Position numbers and translations under genes: made by a program. Below, piece by piece: positions 31,971 through 39,602 of a stretch of 64,000 nt of DNA. The stretch is from JAUVXJ01 sp034411995 (GTDB lineage: Bacteria; Chloroflexota; Anaerolineae; UBA7937; B3-Chlor), in the NCBI GenBank assembly GCA_034411995.1, contig DAOUME010000007.1:124001-188000 (forward strand), in the 5' to 3' direction. The notes under the pieces are model-generated. The model had not been told where the DNA came from, did not search any database, and was given only the letters and a program-made list of their open reading frames with translations. Within the stretch, counting starts at the first letter, position 1. Each line of letters begins with the position of its first letter.

Positions 31971-32519
31971 TTGCGCGACACTGAAGAGGAGCTGGTCGAA
32001 AGGGCCAAGGAGGATCCCGAGGCTTTTGGAGTCCTCTACGAAAGGTATGTTGACAAGATATACCAGTATGTCTTTTATCGAACGGGAAACCGGTACGATG
32101 CAGAGGACTTGACGGCCAAGACCTTTTACAAAGCGCTTTCCAACCTGGAGCGCTATCGGTACCGGGGGCTCCCGTTCTCGGCGTGGCTGTACCGTATCGC
32201 TCACAACCTCGTGGCCAATTGGCACAGAGATCGAAAACGGCGTACTGGCATTCCTCTGGACACGCTGGCCATGATGGGTAAGGAGGGGGAGTCGGCCGAG
32301 GAATTCGTGGAGTCTCACGAGCGCCTGGAGGTGCTGAGGCATGCTATCTCGAGGCTTCCCCCTGAGCGACAGGAGCTGCTCCTGCTCAAGTACTCCACGG
32401 ACCTGAGCAACAGAGAGATAGGCAAGGTGATGGGTCGCAGCGAAGGGGCGATCAAGGCTTTGTACCACCGTACACTGACGGCCCTCAAGAAGGATCTGGG
32501 GAAAAGAGGATTTCAGTAG
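31971..32519 (+). CDS. ECF-type RNA polymerase sigma factor
   Basis: 182 residues. Region 2 has DPEAFGVLYERYVDKIYQYVFYRTGNRYDAEDLTAKTFYKAL with the usual AEDLT core (sigma2.4), and region 4 has LPPERQELLLLKYSTDLSNREIGKVMGRSEGAIKALYHRTL, the sigma4 helix-turn-helix. It directs RNA polymerase to a small set of promoters. Start is TTG 31971 with TGGAG 7 bases upstream; the ATG at 31958 runs into a stop after eight codons. No obvious zinc-finger anti-sigma gene follows immediately, but a small membrane protein lies after degV. Confidence 0.9.
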   Translation: MRDTEEELVERAKEDPEAFGVLYERYVDKIYQYVFYRTGNRYDAEDLTAKTFYKALSNLERYRYRGLPFSAWLYRIAHNLVANWHRDRKRRTGIPLDTLAMMGKEGESAEEFVESHERLEVLRHAISRLPPERQELLLLKYSTDLSNREIGKVMGRSEGAIKALYHRTLTALKKDLGKRGFQ

Positions 32520-32567
32520 TACGGTGTGGCATTGTGGAGACCATGAGGAGTGTATGGAGGAGAGATC

Positions 32568-33413
32568 GTGATCAAGATAGTGACGGACACCACGTGTGAC
32601 TTGCTGCCGGAGATGGTGGAGGAGTACGACATCACCATCGTGCCCATCAACATCCAGTTCGGGACGGATTCATACCAGGAAGGGGTCAATATGGACTGGG
32701 ACCTCTTCTATGCGAAGATTGAGGAGACCGGTGTCCTGCCGACCACGTCGCAACCATCCGTGGGCGCCTTCGCAGAGGTCTATCGTCGTCTGGCGAAGGA
32801 AGGTGCCGACGTCATCATCTCGACCCACGTGACGAGCAAGTTGAGTGGCACGTACCAATCAGCATGTGACGCTGCGGAGCTGGTCAAGGATGAGGTGAAG
32901 GTCTATCCGCACGATAGCCTGGCAGGTTCAGCCGCTCTTGGCCTGGCCTGTATGGAAGCGTCGCGGATGGCTCGCGCCGGCAAGACGGCGGAGGAGATCA
33001 TCGCTCGCCTGGACGAGATCAGGTCGCGCGTCAACGTAATACTCGTGTTGGAGAATCTCGAGTATCCGCGGAAGAGTGGGCGGGTCGGAGGACTGTCAGC
33101 CGCCCTGGGGTCCCTGCTCAACCTGAAGCCCCTGGTCACCCTGGAGGATGGGCTTCTCGATACCATGGGGACAGTCAGGACGCGAAAGAAATCCCTCGAT
33201 CGGCTGCTGGAGATGATGGAGGAGAGAGTCAGCACCACGGTGCCCATCAACCTAGGAGTCATACATGCCAGGGCACCGGAAGTGGGGCAGGAGGTGCTCT
33301 CTAGGGCAAGGGGGAGGTTCAACTGCAAGGAGGTCTACCTGACTGAGCTGTGCGCATCCCTGACGGTACACTTTGGCCCCGGCACCATAGGGCTGTGCTT
33401 CTACAAGGTGTGA
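32568..33413 (+). CDS. DegV family fatty-acid-binding protein
   Basis: 281 residues. The N-terminus IKIVTDTTCDL is the DegV beta-strand and STHVTSKLSGTYQSA the conserved fatty-acid head-group loop. KSGRVGGLSAALGSLLNLKPLV carries the typical RxGGRx-like turn. DegV/FakB proteins bind fatty acids and present them to a FakA kinase, but no FakA is in the window. GTG 32568 is the start with GGAGGAGAG 6 bases upstream. It follows the sigma gene by 48 bases and is likely in the same operon. Confidence 0.9.
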   Translation: MIKIVTDTTCDLLPEMVEEYDITIVPINIQFGTDSYQEGVNMDWDLFYAKIEETGVLPTTSQPSVGAFAEVYRRLAKEGADVIISTHVTSKLSGTYQSACDAAELVKDEVKVYPHDSLAGSAALGLACMEASRMARAGKTAEEIIARLDEIRSRVNVILVLENLEYPRKSGRVGGLSAALGSLLNLKPLVTLEDGLLDTMGTVRTRKKSLDRLLEMMEERVSTTVPINLGVIHARAPEVGQEVLSRARGRFNCKEVYLTELCASLTVHFGPGTIGLCFYKV

Positions 33414-33462
33414 TGACTCCGAAAACCGTCGTGCTTGGTCGATCGCGCTGGAGTGGCGATGG

Positions 33463-33804
33463 ATGTGGTATGAGATGACTGAGAGAATAGGTAATCGACG
33501 CAGCCCGGAAACAGCAGGGGACGAGCAAGCTGATCGCTCCGAAGAAGCGCCGCTGGCAGGAGAGATCCGGCGATTGTACCCGGCGGTGCGTCCCGAGCGC
33601 GGCTTCAGAGGACGGCTTCGAGGTGACTTGTTGGCGACGATGCGATGCAAGGCGAAGCTCCAGGTTGCGCTACCACCAGAGCATCGCCGCTGGGCGCTCA
33701 TCGCAGGCGCGACGGTGGGCTCTCTGGTGCCGCTGGTAGGCGTCGCTGCCTACCTTGTGCGCTCCCGATGCACTGGCGGGCCTCAGCGAGCTACCTCCCC
33801 ATAG
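33463..33804 (+). CDS. Small single-helix membrane protein after degV
   Basis: 113 residues with no recognised family. The N-terminal two thirds are charged and include RPERGFRGRLRGDLLATM, a helix pattern also seen in the short cytoplasmic part of some anti-sigma or sigma-associated proteins. One membrane helix follows (WALIAGATVGSLVPLVGVAAYLV, about 78-100). Its position after an ECF sigma and degV gene suggests a regulator of the sigma factor, but that is inference only. ATG 33475 is an equally possible start. Confidence 0.55.
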   Translation: MWYEMTERIGNRRSPETAGDEQADRSEEAPLAGEIRRLYPAVRPERGFRGRLRGDLLATMRCKAKLQVALPPEHRRWALIAGATVGSLVPLVGVAAYLVRSRCTGGPQRATSP

Positions 33805-33865
33805 CGTCGCCATGCTGCGGGATGGCGTCCTGCTGGCCCTTCGATGTGGCCGAGGGGCGTTGGGC

Positions 33866-35026
33866 TCAACCCCGCCGCATCCCGGAGATCAGTATCTCGA
33901 CACTGGCCGCTCTCAGCTCGCGATCCAGGTTCTCGAAGCTGGAGCGGCCGCAAAGGACGTCGGCCATGCCCCACTGGACTCTGGTGCTTCTGACGAAGAA
34001 GTGGAAGCAAAGGCGAGGGAAGCGGTAGAGCAGGGCTGCCATACGCCTAGCATACTTCAGATCTCGCGTTATCTCCGCATTGATCCTCTCGGTGTACGTG
34101 GACAGATCTTCCTGACCCTTCTGGAGCGCTTGATAGATAGTGTCGGCGGCGATCTTGGCGCTCCTCACGGCATAGTAGATGCCCTCGCCCGTCATCGGTT
34201 CCGCCAGGCCGGCGGCGTCTCCGGTGAGCAGGACCCGAGTACCGTGTAAGACGCGAGCCACTCCTCCCAACGGCACGAGATGCCCCCTCATCCTCACTGC
34301 GCGCGGATCGGATGGAAGCCCGAGCATCTCGAGCCATCGTGAAAGAAACGCCTTCAGGTTGGCTGCCTTTCCCCAGAAGGTTCCTACACCCACGGAGAGG
34401 AGGTCCTTCTTGGGGAACACCCAACCGTACCCCCGGGGAACGAAACCGAAATCGAAGTGTACGCAACCCCGCCGGCTTTGCAGAGGCTCCCCTGAGGTCG
34501 GGACCTCGGCCTCCACTGCCACGGCCAGGTTCCGCTCTCCCGTCAACCCGGCGCAGCGTGCCACGACTCCGTTGGCGCCGTCCGCCCCCACCAGAATCGA
34601 ACATGAGTAGCTGCCCCGAGTGGTGAACACTGAAACTCCACCGGAGAGGAATTCGGCTCCTGTGACTCTCTGGTCGTCGAGCACCTGAGCCCCGACCCTG
34701 GCGGCCTGTCGAACGATAAGCTGGTCGAGCTTGTCACGCATCACCGTCCAGCCCACAGGTCCGTCGAAGTGGATGGTGACCGGGGAGCCACCCCGGTATG
34801 TGCACGTGCCTCGGGTGATCTCATCTTCGTAGGCTGGGCTCAGGTCGAAGTCGAGGAGCTGAGTCGTCTTGAGGGTGACTCCGCCAGCGCATACCTTGTA
34901 GCGCGGCAGTCGTTCCTTTTCCAGCAGCAGGACCCGGGCTCCTCTGCGAGCTAGATCGTACGCCGTGGTCCCGCCTGCGGGCCCACCTCCGGCGACGATC
35001 ACATCGTAGCGGGTGCTGCCGCTCAT
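33866..35026 (-). CDS. Geranylgeranyl-reductase-family FAD-dependent oxidoreductase
   Basis: 386 residues. The N-terminal Rossmann fold is marked by VIVAGGGPAGGTTAYDLARRG and an acidic LLLEKE, followed by PRYKVCAGGVT (the family Cys/Gly patch). LLTGDAAGLAEPMTGEGIYYAV is the second FAD motif (GD...P..GEGI). Homologues reduce double bonds in isoprenoid chains (chlorophyll phytol tail, archaeal or menaquinone side chains). No photosynthesis gene is near, so quinone or lipid isoprenoid reduction is more plausible. Its start overlaps the stop of the dgkA gene by four bases, so they are coupled. Confidence 0.9.
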   Translation of the reverse strand: MSGSTRYDVIVAGGGPAGGTTAYDLARRGARVLLLEKERLPRYKVCAGGVTLKTTQLLDFDLSPAYEDEITRGTCTYRGGSPVTIHFDGPVGWTVMRDKLDQLIVRQAARVGAQVLDDQRVTGAEFLSGGVSVFTTRGSYSCSILVGADGANGVVARCAGLTGERNLAVAVEAEVPTSGEPLQSRRGCVHFDFGFVPRGYGWVFPKKDLLSVGVGTFWGKAANLKAFLSRWLEMLGLPSDPRAVRMRGHLVPLGGVARVLHGTRVLLTGDAAGLAEPMTGEGIYYAVRSAKIAADTIYQALQKGQEDLSTYTERINAEITRDLKYARRMAALLYRFPRLCFHFFVRSTRVQWGMADVLCGRSSFENLDRELRAASVEILISGMRRG

Positions 35027-35403
35027 GGGTTCCAGCCGATCTTGGCCAGCAAGGGCGGCCCGAGAACCAGGACTCCTACGGCCACAGCGGCCATGACCGA
35101 GACCAGCACGGCACCAGCAGCCACGTCCTTAGCCTGTTTGGCCAGGGGATGGTACTCCTCGGTGACCAGATCGACTACTGCCTCGACCACGGTGTTGAAC
35201 AACTCAGCTACGAATACGAAGCCAACGGTCAGAGCTATCACGGCCCACTCAGTGGCTTCGAGCCCCAGCGCCGTCCCCAGGACCAGTACCACCACCGCGA
35301 TGGAGACGTGGATGCGGGCGTTGCGCTGCGTGCGCAGGGTGTTTCCCAGGCCTGCGAAGGCAAACCGGAAGCTCTTAAGGAGGGTAGTGTGTCGAGTGTT
35401 CAT
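35023..35403 (-). CDS. dgkA: Undecaprenol/diacylglycerol kinase (DgkA, Gram-positive type)
   Basis: 126 residues with three membrane helices. Signature ELFNTVVEAVVDLV (conserved Glu and Asn active-site helix) and KDVAAGAVLVS follow the family. Gram-positive-type homologues phosphorylate undecaprenol for lipid-carrier recycling. It sits between ybeY and the geranylgeranyl-reductase-like gene, so these three are likely co-transcribed. ATG 35403 start. Confidence 0.92.
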   Translation of the reverse strand: MNTRHTTLLKSFRFAFAGLGNTLRTQRNARIHVSIAVVVLVLGTALGLEATEWAVIALTVGFVFVAELFNTVVEAVVDLVTEEYHPLAKQAKDVAAGAVLVSVMAAVAVGVLVLGPPLLAKIGWNP

Positions 35404-35472
35404 CGATTTTCCTTCGGGCCATCAGGCTCACGCGGGCTGGGAGTCCTCGTTGCCCGGCGTGGCCTGGAGGCG

Positions 35473-35955
35473 TCATCTTCCCAAGGCGCGGAATTGCCGG
35501 AGTAGTGACTCCTGTCGCTCCCACATGGCTGCTCGCTCTTCACGACCCCGGTCGTCGTACCCGAGGAGATGCAAGACCCCGTGGATCACCAGGCGAGCGA
35601 GTTCCTCCTCGGTGGAGAGTCCGTGGTCTGCGGCCTGGGCCACGGCCCGAGGGTAGGAGACCACGATGTCGCCCAGGTGGGGAGGGGTGGAGGGAGGCGA
35701 CACGAATCCGTCGTCGCTCTCTCTTGAGGCGAACGCGAGTACGTCAGTGGTGCTATCTTCTCCGCGATACTGGAGGTGCAGCCTCCTGATGTGCTCGTCA
35801 TTGGTGATGAGCAAGCCCACCGTCATGGCGTCACCCGGTGCTTCCTGAGAGATGACGCCCACCACCAGCTCATTCAGACGCTCACGATTTGCCTTTTCCT
35901 CGAGCTCTGGGTCTACTTGTACGCTTAGCTCGATGCGTGGCTCTTTCTTGCTCAT
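35473..35955 (-). CDS. ybeY: Endoribonuclease YbeY, with altered third metal ligand
   Basis: 160 residues. The metalloprotein motif reads VIHGVLHLLGYDD; in most YbeY proteins the last position is His (HGxLHLxGYDH), so the third zinc ligand is replaced by Asp here. The preceding GEDSTTDVLAFA matches the family N-terminal half. YbeY takes part in 16S rRNA 3' end maturation and ribosome quality control. ATG 35955 (GAGGAAG upstream) is chosen; the open frame runs further upstream into the HD phosphodiesterase gene. The gene overlaps the 3' end of that gene by 74 bases. Confidence 0.88.
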   Translation of the reverse strand: MSKKEPRIELSVQVDPELEEKANRERLNELVVGVISQEAPGDAMTVGLLITNDEHIRRLHLQYRGEDSTTDVLAFASRESDDGFVSPPSTPPHLGDIVVSYPRAVAQAADHGLSTEEELARLVIHGVLHLLGYDDRGREERAAMWERQESLLRQFRALGR

Positions 35956-38092
35956 CTTCCTCTTCGAGGCTGTCCTCGGGGTACTTGATGCGTGGATGGT
36001 AGATCCCTTGAAGAACACTGGAGAACGTGTCTCTCACCTTCTGTAAGTCGCGCAGTGTGAGATCACTGTCGTCGAGCTGACCGTCGTCCACGCGACTCCG
36101 GATCAGTGAGTCGATCAGTTTCTCTATCTCCTCCACCGACCGGGGCCGATTCGCGCGAGAGGCGGCTTCAGCCTCGTCGGCCAACATCAGGATGGCTGCT
36201 TCGCGACTGTGGGGCCTCGGTCCTGGATATCGGAACCGTTTCTCGTCCGCTTGTTCCGAGCCTTCGCCTTGCTCGCAAGCCTGGTGGTAGAAGTAGCTCG
36301 ACACAGCGGTCCCGTGGTGCTGAGGAATGAAATCCTGTATCTCCTTCGGCAATCCATACTTCTTGGCTAGCTGCAGGCCGTCCTTCACGTGAGACGTGAT
36401 GATTTGAGCGCTCGTCTCGGGATCCAGCCGGTCATGCGGGTTCTCACCGTCCGTCTGGTTCTCCGCGAAGAAGTAGGGCCGTAGCATCTTTCCGATGTCG
36501 TGGTAGTAGGCCCCGACTCTGGCCAGAAGAGGGTTGGCTCCCACGGCCTGCGCTGCCTGTTCCGCCATGTTGCCCACCATCAGACTGTGGTGATAGGTTC
36601 CCGGGGCTTTGAGCAGCAGCTCGCTCAGGAGGGGATGCGTGGGTCTTCCCAGTTCCAGTAGTTGAAGCGACGTGGTGATGTTCAGCACGTTGCTGAAGAG
36701 AAAGAAACCCCCCAGAGTCAGGCTCATGGCCAGAACCGCGTTGGCCACACCCGCCCCTGCGATCTGGAACGCGCCCAGGAGGTCATGGTCCTGTTCCAGC
36801 GCTCGAAACACGAGGACCACGCTCAGGTTGCTCAGCGCCCCGTAGACTCCTGCCCACAGGAAGGCGTTCAGCCTCTCTATCTTCCACAATCTGAGTGAGG
36901 ACGTGACTCCACCAGCGAAGCAGTAGACAGCAAACTCGAGAGATCCCCCCGCGATCAAGCCCATAATGGGGCTGAGAATGGCGGTGATGACCAGAGCTAT
37001 CTCGGCGTCCACGAGGGCCGTCAGCAGCATCGAGGTGGTGGCGAGAGGGAAGAGATAGCCCAGCACCACGTGGCCGGGAATCATTAGCTTCGCGACCAGA
37101 ACGGATAGGACGGCCAGAACGCCCAAGAGAAGTATGTCACGCCAGTTGGCCCAGAAACTTGGGTGCAAGATGGTCAGGTACAGACCGAGAATGAAGACCA
37201 GCAGAGATGCGAACAGAACCCGAGCTGCGATGTCGGTCCACTCGACTTGAGGTTGAAGCAGACCCAGTTTGACTAACGCTTCCCAGGCCACGCGGCTGGT
37301 GATCTCGCCCTCGCGGACGATGGTCTCACCCTCCTCGAGGGTGATGTAGACGGGCTCGACCGCCTCGCGAGCCCTGACCCTGGCCTCTTCGGTGGCTTGA
37401 GGGTTGGGAAAGCTGTTCGGAACGATGAAGGCTGCCACCCAGTCCTCGACCAGGGCGGCTTGTCGCTCCGTCAGATCGGGCTCGAAGACGTGTACCTGAT
37501 CCCTCACCGACTCGAGTTGATCGCTTCGAATCTCCTGGTCCAGCATTTCGCCCAGAATACTAATGCTTCTGGCCACCACTTCATCCCACAAAGCTTCGTC
37601 CATATTCACGGAATCGGACACGGTGGTAGGGGATAGGTCTAGACCTGAGATGGCCGCGATCATCTCCAACTTCTCTTCCGTCGAGGCATAGGTGTCACCG
37701 CGAACCGCCGCGACGTAGTCGAAGACCTTCCTCGCGTGGTTGATCTGTCCGCGGGCGATGCTGGTGTCGGCGGGGTCATAATCATAGACTTCAGGCACAG
37801 CCGATTCGGCATTTCGGCGTGCGGCTTCTGTTTCTACGTCGCTCACGTAGGTGATTCTGCTGGAGGCGCGGATATCGCGAGGACTGACGTCACCGGGCTC
37901 GAGGCTGAGTTGACGGGGCAGGAACTGGAAGGTCAATACGAAGCTTAGGGCCACGGCGAGGAGAACGCAGAACACCACGACCCGGAAGGTCTTTCGCGCA
38001 GTCAGGCGCTCGATGGGCACGCCACCACTGGGCGTTTTATCGTTGGGATCTTGAGTCACGTTGTGCCTACAGTCTCGGCTAGAGTTAGGCAA
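35882..38092 (-). CDS. PgpH-like 7TM-HD phosphodiesterase
   Basis: About 736 residues: N-terminal membrane helix, an extracellular 7TMR-HDED domain (about 60-280), seven membrane helices, and a cytoplasmic HD domain. The HD motif is TYHHSLMVGNMAEQAA, YYHDIGKM (about residue 527) and a later ITSHVKDGL, IPQHHGT. Family members hydrolyse cyclic di-AMP. A TTG at 38092 opens the frame; a GTG at 38059 with fewer constraints is the alternative. The N-terminus is followed by a polar linker. Located in a translation/lipid cluster with ybeY and dgkA, as in many Firmicutes-like genomes. Confidence 0.92.
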   Translation of the reverse strand: MPNSSRDCRHNVTQDPNDKTPSGGVPIERLTARKTFRVVVFCVLLAVALSFVLTFQFLPRQLSLEPGDVSPRDIRASSRITYVSDVETEAARRNAESAVPEVYDYDPADTSIARGQINHARKVFDYVAAVRGDTYASTEEKLEMIAAISGLDLSPTTVSDSVNMDEALWDEVVARSISILGEMLDQEIRSDQLESVRDQVHVFEPDLTERQAALVEDWVAAFIVPNSFPNPQATEEARVRAREAVEPVYITLEEGETIVREGEITSRVAWEALVKLGLLQPQVEWTDIAARVLFASLLVFILGLYLTILHPSFWANWRDILLLGVLAVLSVLVAKLMIPGHVVLGYLFPLATTSMLLTALVDAEIALVITAILSPIMGLIAGGSLEFAVYCFAGGVTSSLRLWKIERLNAFLWAGVYGALSNLSVVLVFRALEQDHDLLGAFQIAGAGVANAVLAMSLTLGGFFLFSNVLNITTSLQLLELGRPTHPLLSELLLKAPGTYHHSLMVGNMAEQAAQAVGANPLLARVGAYYHDIGKMLRPYFFAENQTDGENPHDRLDPETSAQIITSHVKDGLQLAKKYGLPKEIQDFIPQHHGTAVSSYFYHQACEQGEGSEQADEKRFRYPGPRPHSREAAILMLADEAEAASRANRPRSVEEIEKLIDSLIRSRVDDGQLDDSDLTLRDLQKVRDTFSSVLQGIYHPRIKYPEDSLEEEDEQERATHRAKRTSRPRARGKGKS

Positions 38093-38093
38093 G

Positions 38094-38113
38094 GGAGCGC
38101 TGACTAGCGCTCC
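38094..38113. repeat. Perfect 8-bp inverted repeat between yqeY and the HD phosphodiesterase gene
   Basis: GGAGCGCT (38094-38101) and AGCGCTCC (38106-38113) with a GACT loop. It lies right at the TTG start of the HD gene and could be a terminator of yqeY without T tract or a binding site. Confidence 0.4.
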
Positions 38114-38170
38114 ACAATAGCGTCGAGCGGCCAGGTCCGCCTCTGGGCCAGCCGCTGGCGGTCGGGACGA

Positions 38171-38623
38171 CTATGGGGTCTCGCTCAAGATTGCCGTGAC
38201 TATACTGTTCACGAGGCGGCCGTCAGCCTTGCCCTTCATCTGCGGCATGAGCGCGCGCATCACCTCGCCCATCTGGGAGGGGCTCGTCGCTCCCAGCTCT
38301 TGAATGACCTCTCGAGCCCGAACCTCTATCTCTTCCTCGGACAACTGCGCAGGGATGTATTGCTCGATAATCTTGAGCTCTTGCTCTTCTTGCTCCACCA
38401 GATCGGCTCGCCCGCCCTCCGCAAACTGAGCGGCGGATTCGCGTCGCTGCTTGGCCTGTTTGGAGAGTACGGCCAGCAGTTCGCCCTCTTCGAGCTCTCT
38501 TCCCTTGTCGATCTCCGCGTACTTGACGGCGGTCAGCACCAATCGCAGCGTGCCCTTGCGCTGTTCGTCCCTGTTCCTCAGGGCGTCTCGCAGATCCTGC
38601 TCCAGCCTCTCCTTGAGTCCCAT
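38171..38623 (-). CDS. yqeY: GatB/YqeY domain protein
   Basis: 150 residues from ATG 38623 (AGGAG 6 bases upstream). The YqeY fold: MGLKERLEQDLRDALRNRD helix, LRLVLTAVKYAEIDKGRELEEGELLAVLSKQAKQRRESAAQF, and the C-terminal tRNA-binding-like tail LGATSPSQMGEVMRALMPQMKGKADGRLVNSIV (GATS-type motif and MGKVM-like box). The upstream part of the open frame to 39001 overlaps the adenosine-kinase-like gene and is spurious. Confidence 0.9.
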   Translation of the reverse strand: MGLKERLEQDLRDALRNRDEQRKGTLRLVLTAVKYAEIDKGRELEEGELLAVLSKQAKQRRESAAQFAEGGRADLVEQEEQELKIIEQYIPAQLSEEEIEVRAREVIQELGATSPSQMGEVMRALMPQMKGKADGRLVNSIVTAILSETP

Positions 38624-38676
38624 ACTCTGCTCCTGAACGTGTCTGCCAGCCTTCTCTCGAGATGCCGCTGGCTCCG

Positions 38677-39159
38677 TCACAGCTTGTAGCCGATCTTGCG
38701 CATTAACTCTTTGCGCTCGGCTGCATCCTCGGCGGTCTCTATACCCTTGGACTTGAAGCCGTCCACCACTCCCAGCACACCACGTCCCTGCTGCGTCTCG
38801 GCCACGATGACCTCGACAGGGTTCGCGGTAGCACAGAAGATCGAACAGACCTCTGCTACCTGCTTGATCGCGCCGAGCACGTTGAGAGGGAAGGCATCTT
38901 TGATGAAGATGATGAAAGTGTGACCGGCGGACAAAGCGAAGGCCCGGTCCTGGGCCAGCTCTGTCAGCCCCTCGTCGTTGCCGCTCACGCGAACGAGGCA
39001 CGGTCCGGAGGCCTCGCAGAAGGCCAGTCCGAACTTGATGCCGGGCACGGAGTTGACGAGCGCCTCGTGTAGATCTTCAACCGTCTTGATGAAATGTGCC
39101 TGGCCGACGATCACATTGCTGCCCTCAGGTGTGTCTATGGCGATTGTCAACAACTCCAT
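38677..39159 (-). CDS. Adenosine-specific kinase (DUF355-type)
   Basis: 160 residues. The protein resembles the adenosine-specific kinase family described from Pyrobaculum (PAE2307-like): IGQAHFIKTVEDLHEAL, a GLAFCEASGPCLVR strand, and a C-terminal FCATANPVEVIVAETQQGRGVLGVVDG core with the GRGxLGVxDG motif. It is thought to bind or act on adenosine, and the role in bacteria is unclear. It lies between the HIT gene and yqeY on the same strand with short gaps, a likely operon. Confidence 0.85.
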   Translation of the reverse strand: MELLTIAIDTPEGSNVIVGQAHFIKTVEDLHEALVNSVPGIKFGLAFCEASGPCLVRVSGNDEGLTELAQDRAFALSAGHTFIIFIKDAFPLNVLGAIKQVAEVCSIFCATANPVEVIVAETQQGRGVLGVVDGFKSKGIETAEDAAERKELMRKIGYKL

Positions 39160-39179
39160 CTCGAACCCCTCCTGGGTTG

Positions 39180-39548
39180 CTAGGTCACGTCGTTCTTCCA
39201 GCGCAAGGCCATGCCGTCAGGCCTCATCGCCTTGCCACCAAGCAGATGCAGGTGCAGGTGATCGATGACCTGTCCCGCCTCGGGGCCGGTGTTGATGACC
39301 AGGCGGTACCCCCTATCAGCTATGCCCGCGGCTTCTGCCACATCGTGTGCCTTGGCGAACATTTTGACGAGTAGCGGGCTGTCGCGAGTGAGTAACTGCT
39401 TCACCGACGACACGTGTTTGTTGGGCACGATGAGCACGTGGGTCGGGGCTTGTGGTCTGATGTCTCGGAAGACCGTGATCTCCTCATCCTGGTACAACAC
39501 GTCGCTTTCTGCCTGTCCTGCGACGATGAGGCAGAAGACACACTGCAT
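39180..39548 (-). CDS. HIT (histidine triad) nucleotide-binding protein
   Basis: 122 residues with the triad motif HLHLHLLGG (positions about 98-106), CVFCLIVAG at the N-terminus and PTHVLIVPNKH. Such proteins hydrolyse nucleotide phosphoramidates or AMP-lysine type bonds. It lies 54 bases downstream of the acyl-CoA dehydrogenase and 20 bases upstream of the adenosine-specific kinase gene; the shared nucleoside theme suggests purine-related housekeeping. Confidence 0.92.
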   Translation of the reverse strand: MQCVFCLIVAGQAESDVLYQDEEITVFRDIRPQAPTHVLIVPNKHVSSVKQLLTRDSPLLVKMFAKAHDVAEAAGIADRGYRLVINTGPEAGQVIDHLHLHLLGGKAMRPDGMALRWKNDVT

Positions 39549-39602
39549 CTGGCAGTCCTCCCCAACAGCATGCTGATCGAATTGTGGGCCGGTGTGCGCC
39601 AG

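Noticed and set aside
38624..39001. N-terminal extension of the YqeY frame
   Set aside because: It overlaps the adenosine-kinase-like gene in another frame; the YqeY domain and its AGGAG site start at 38623.
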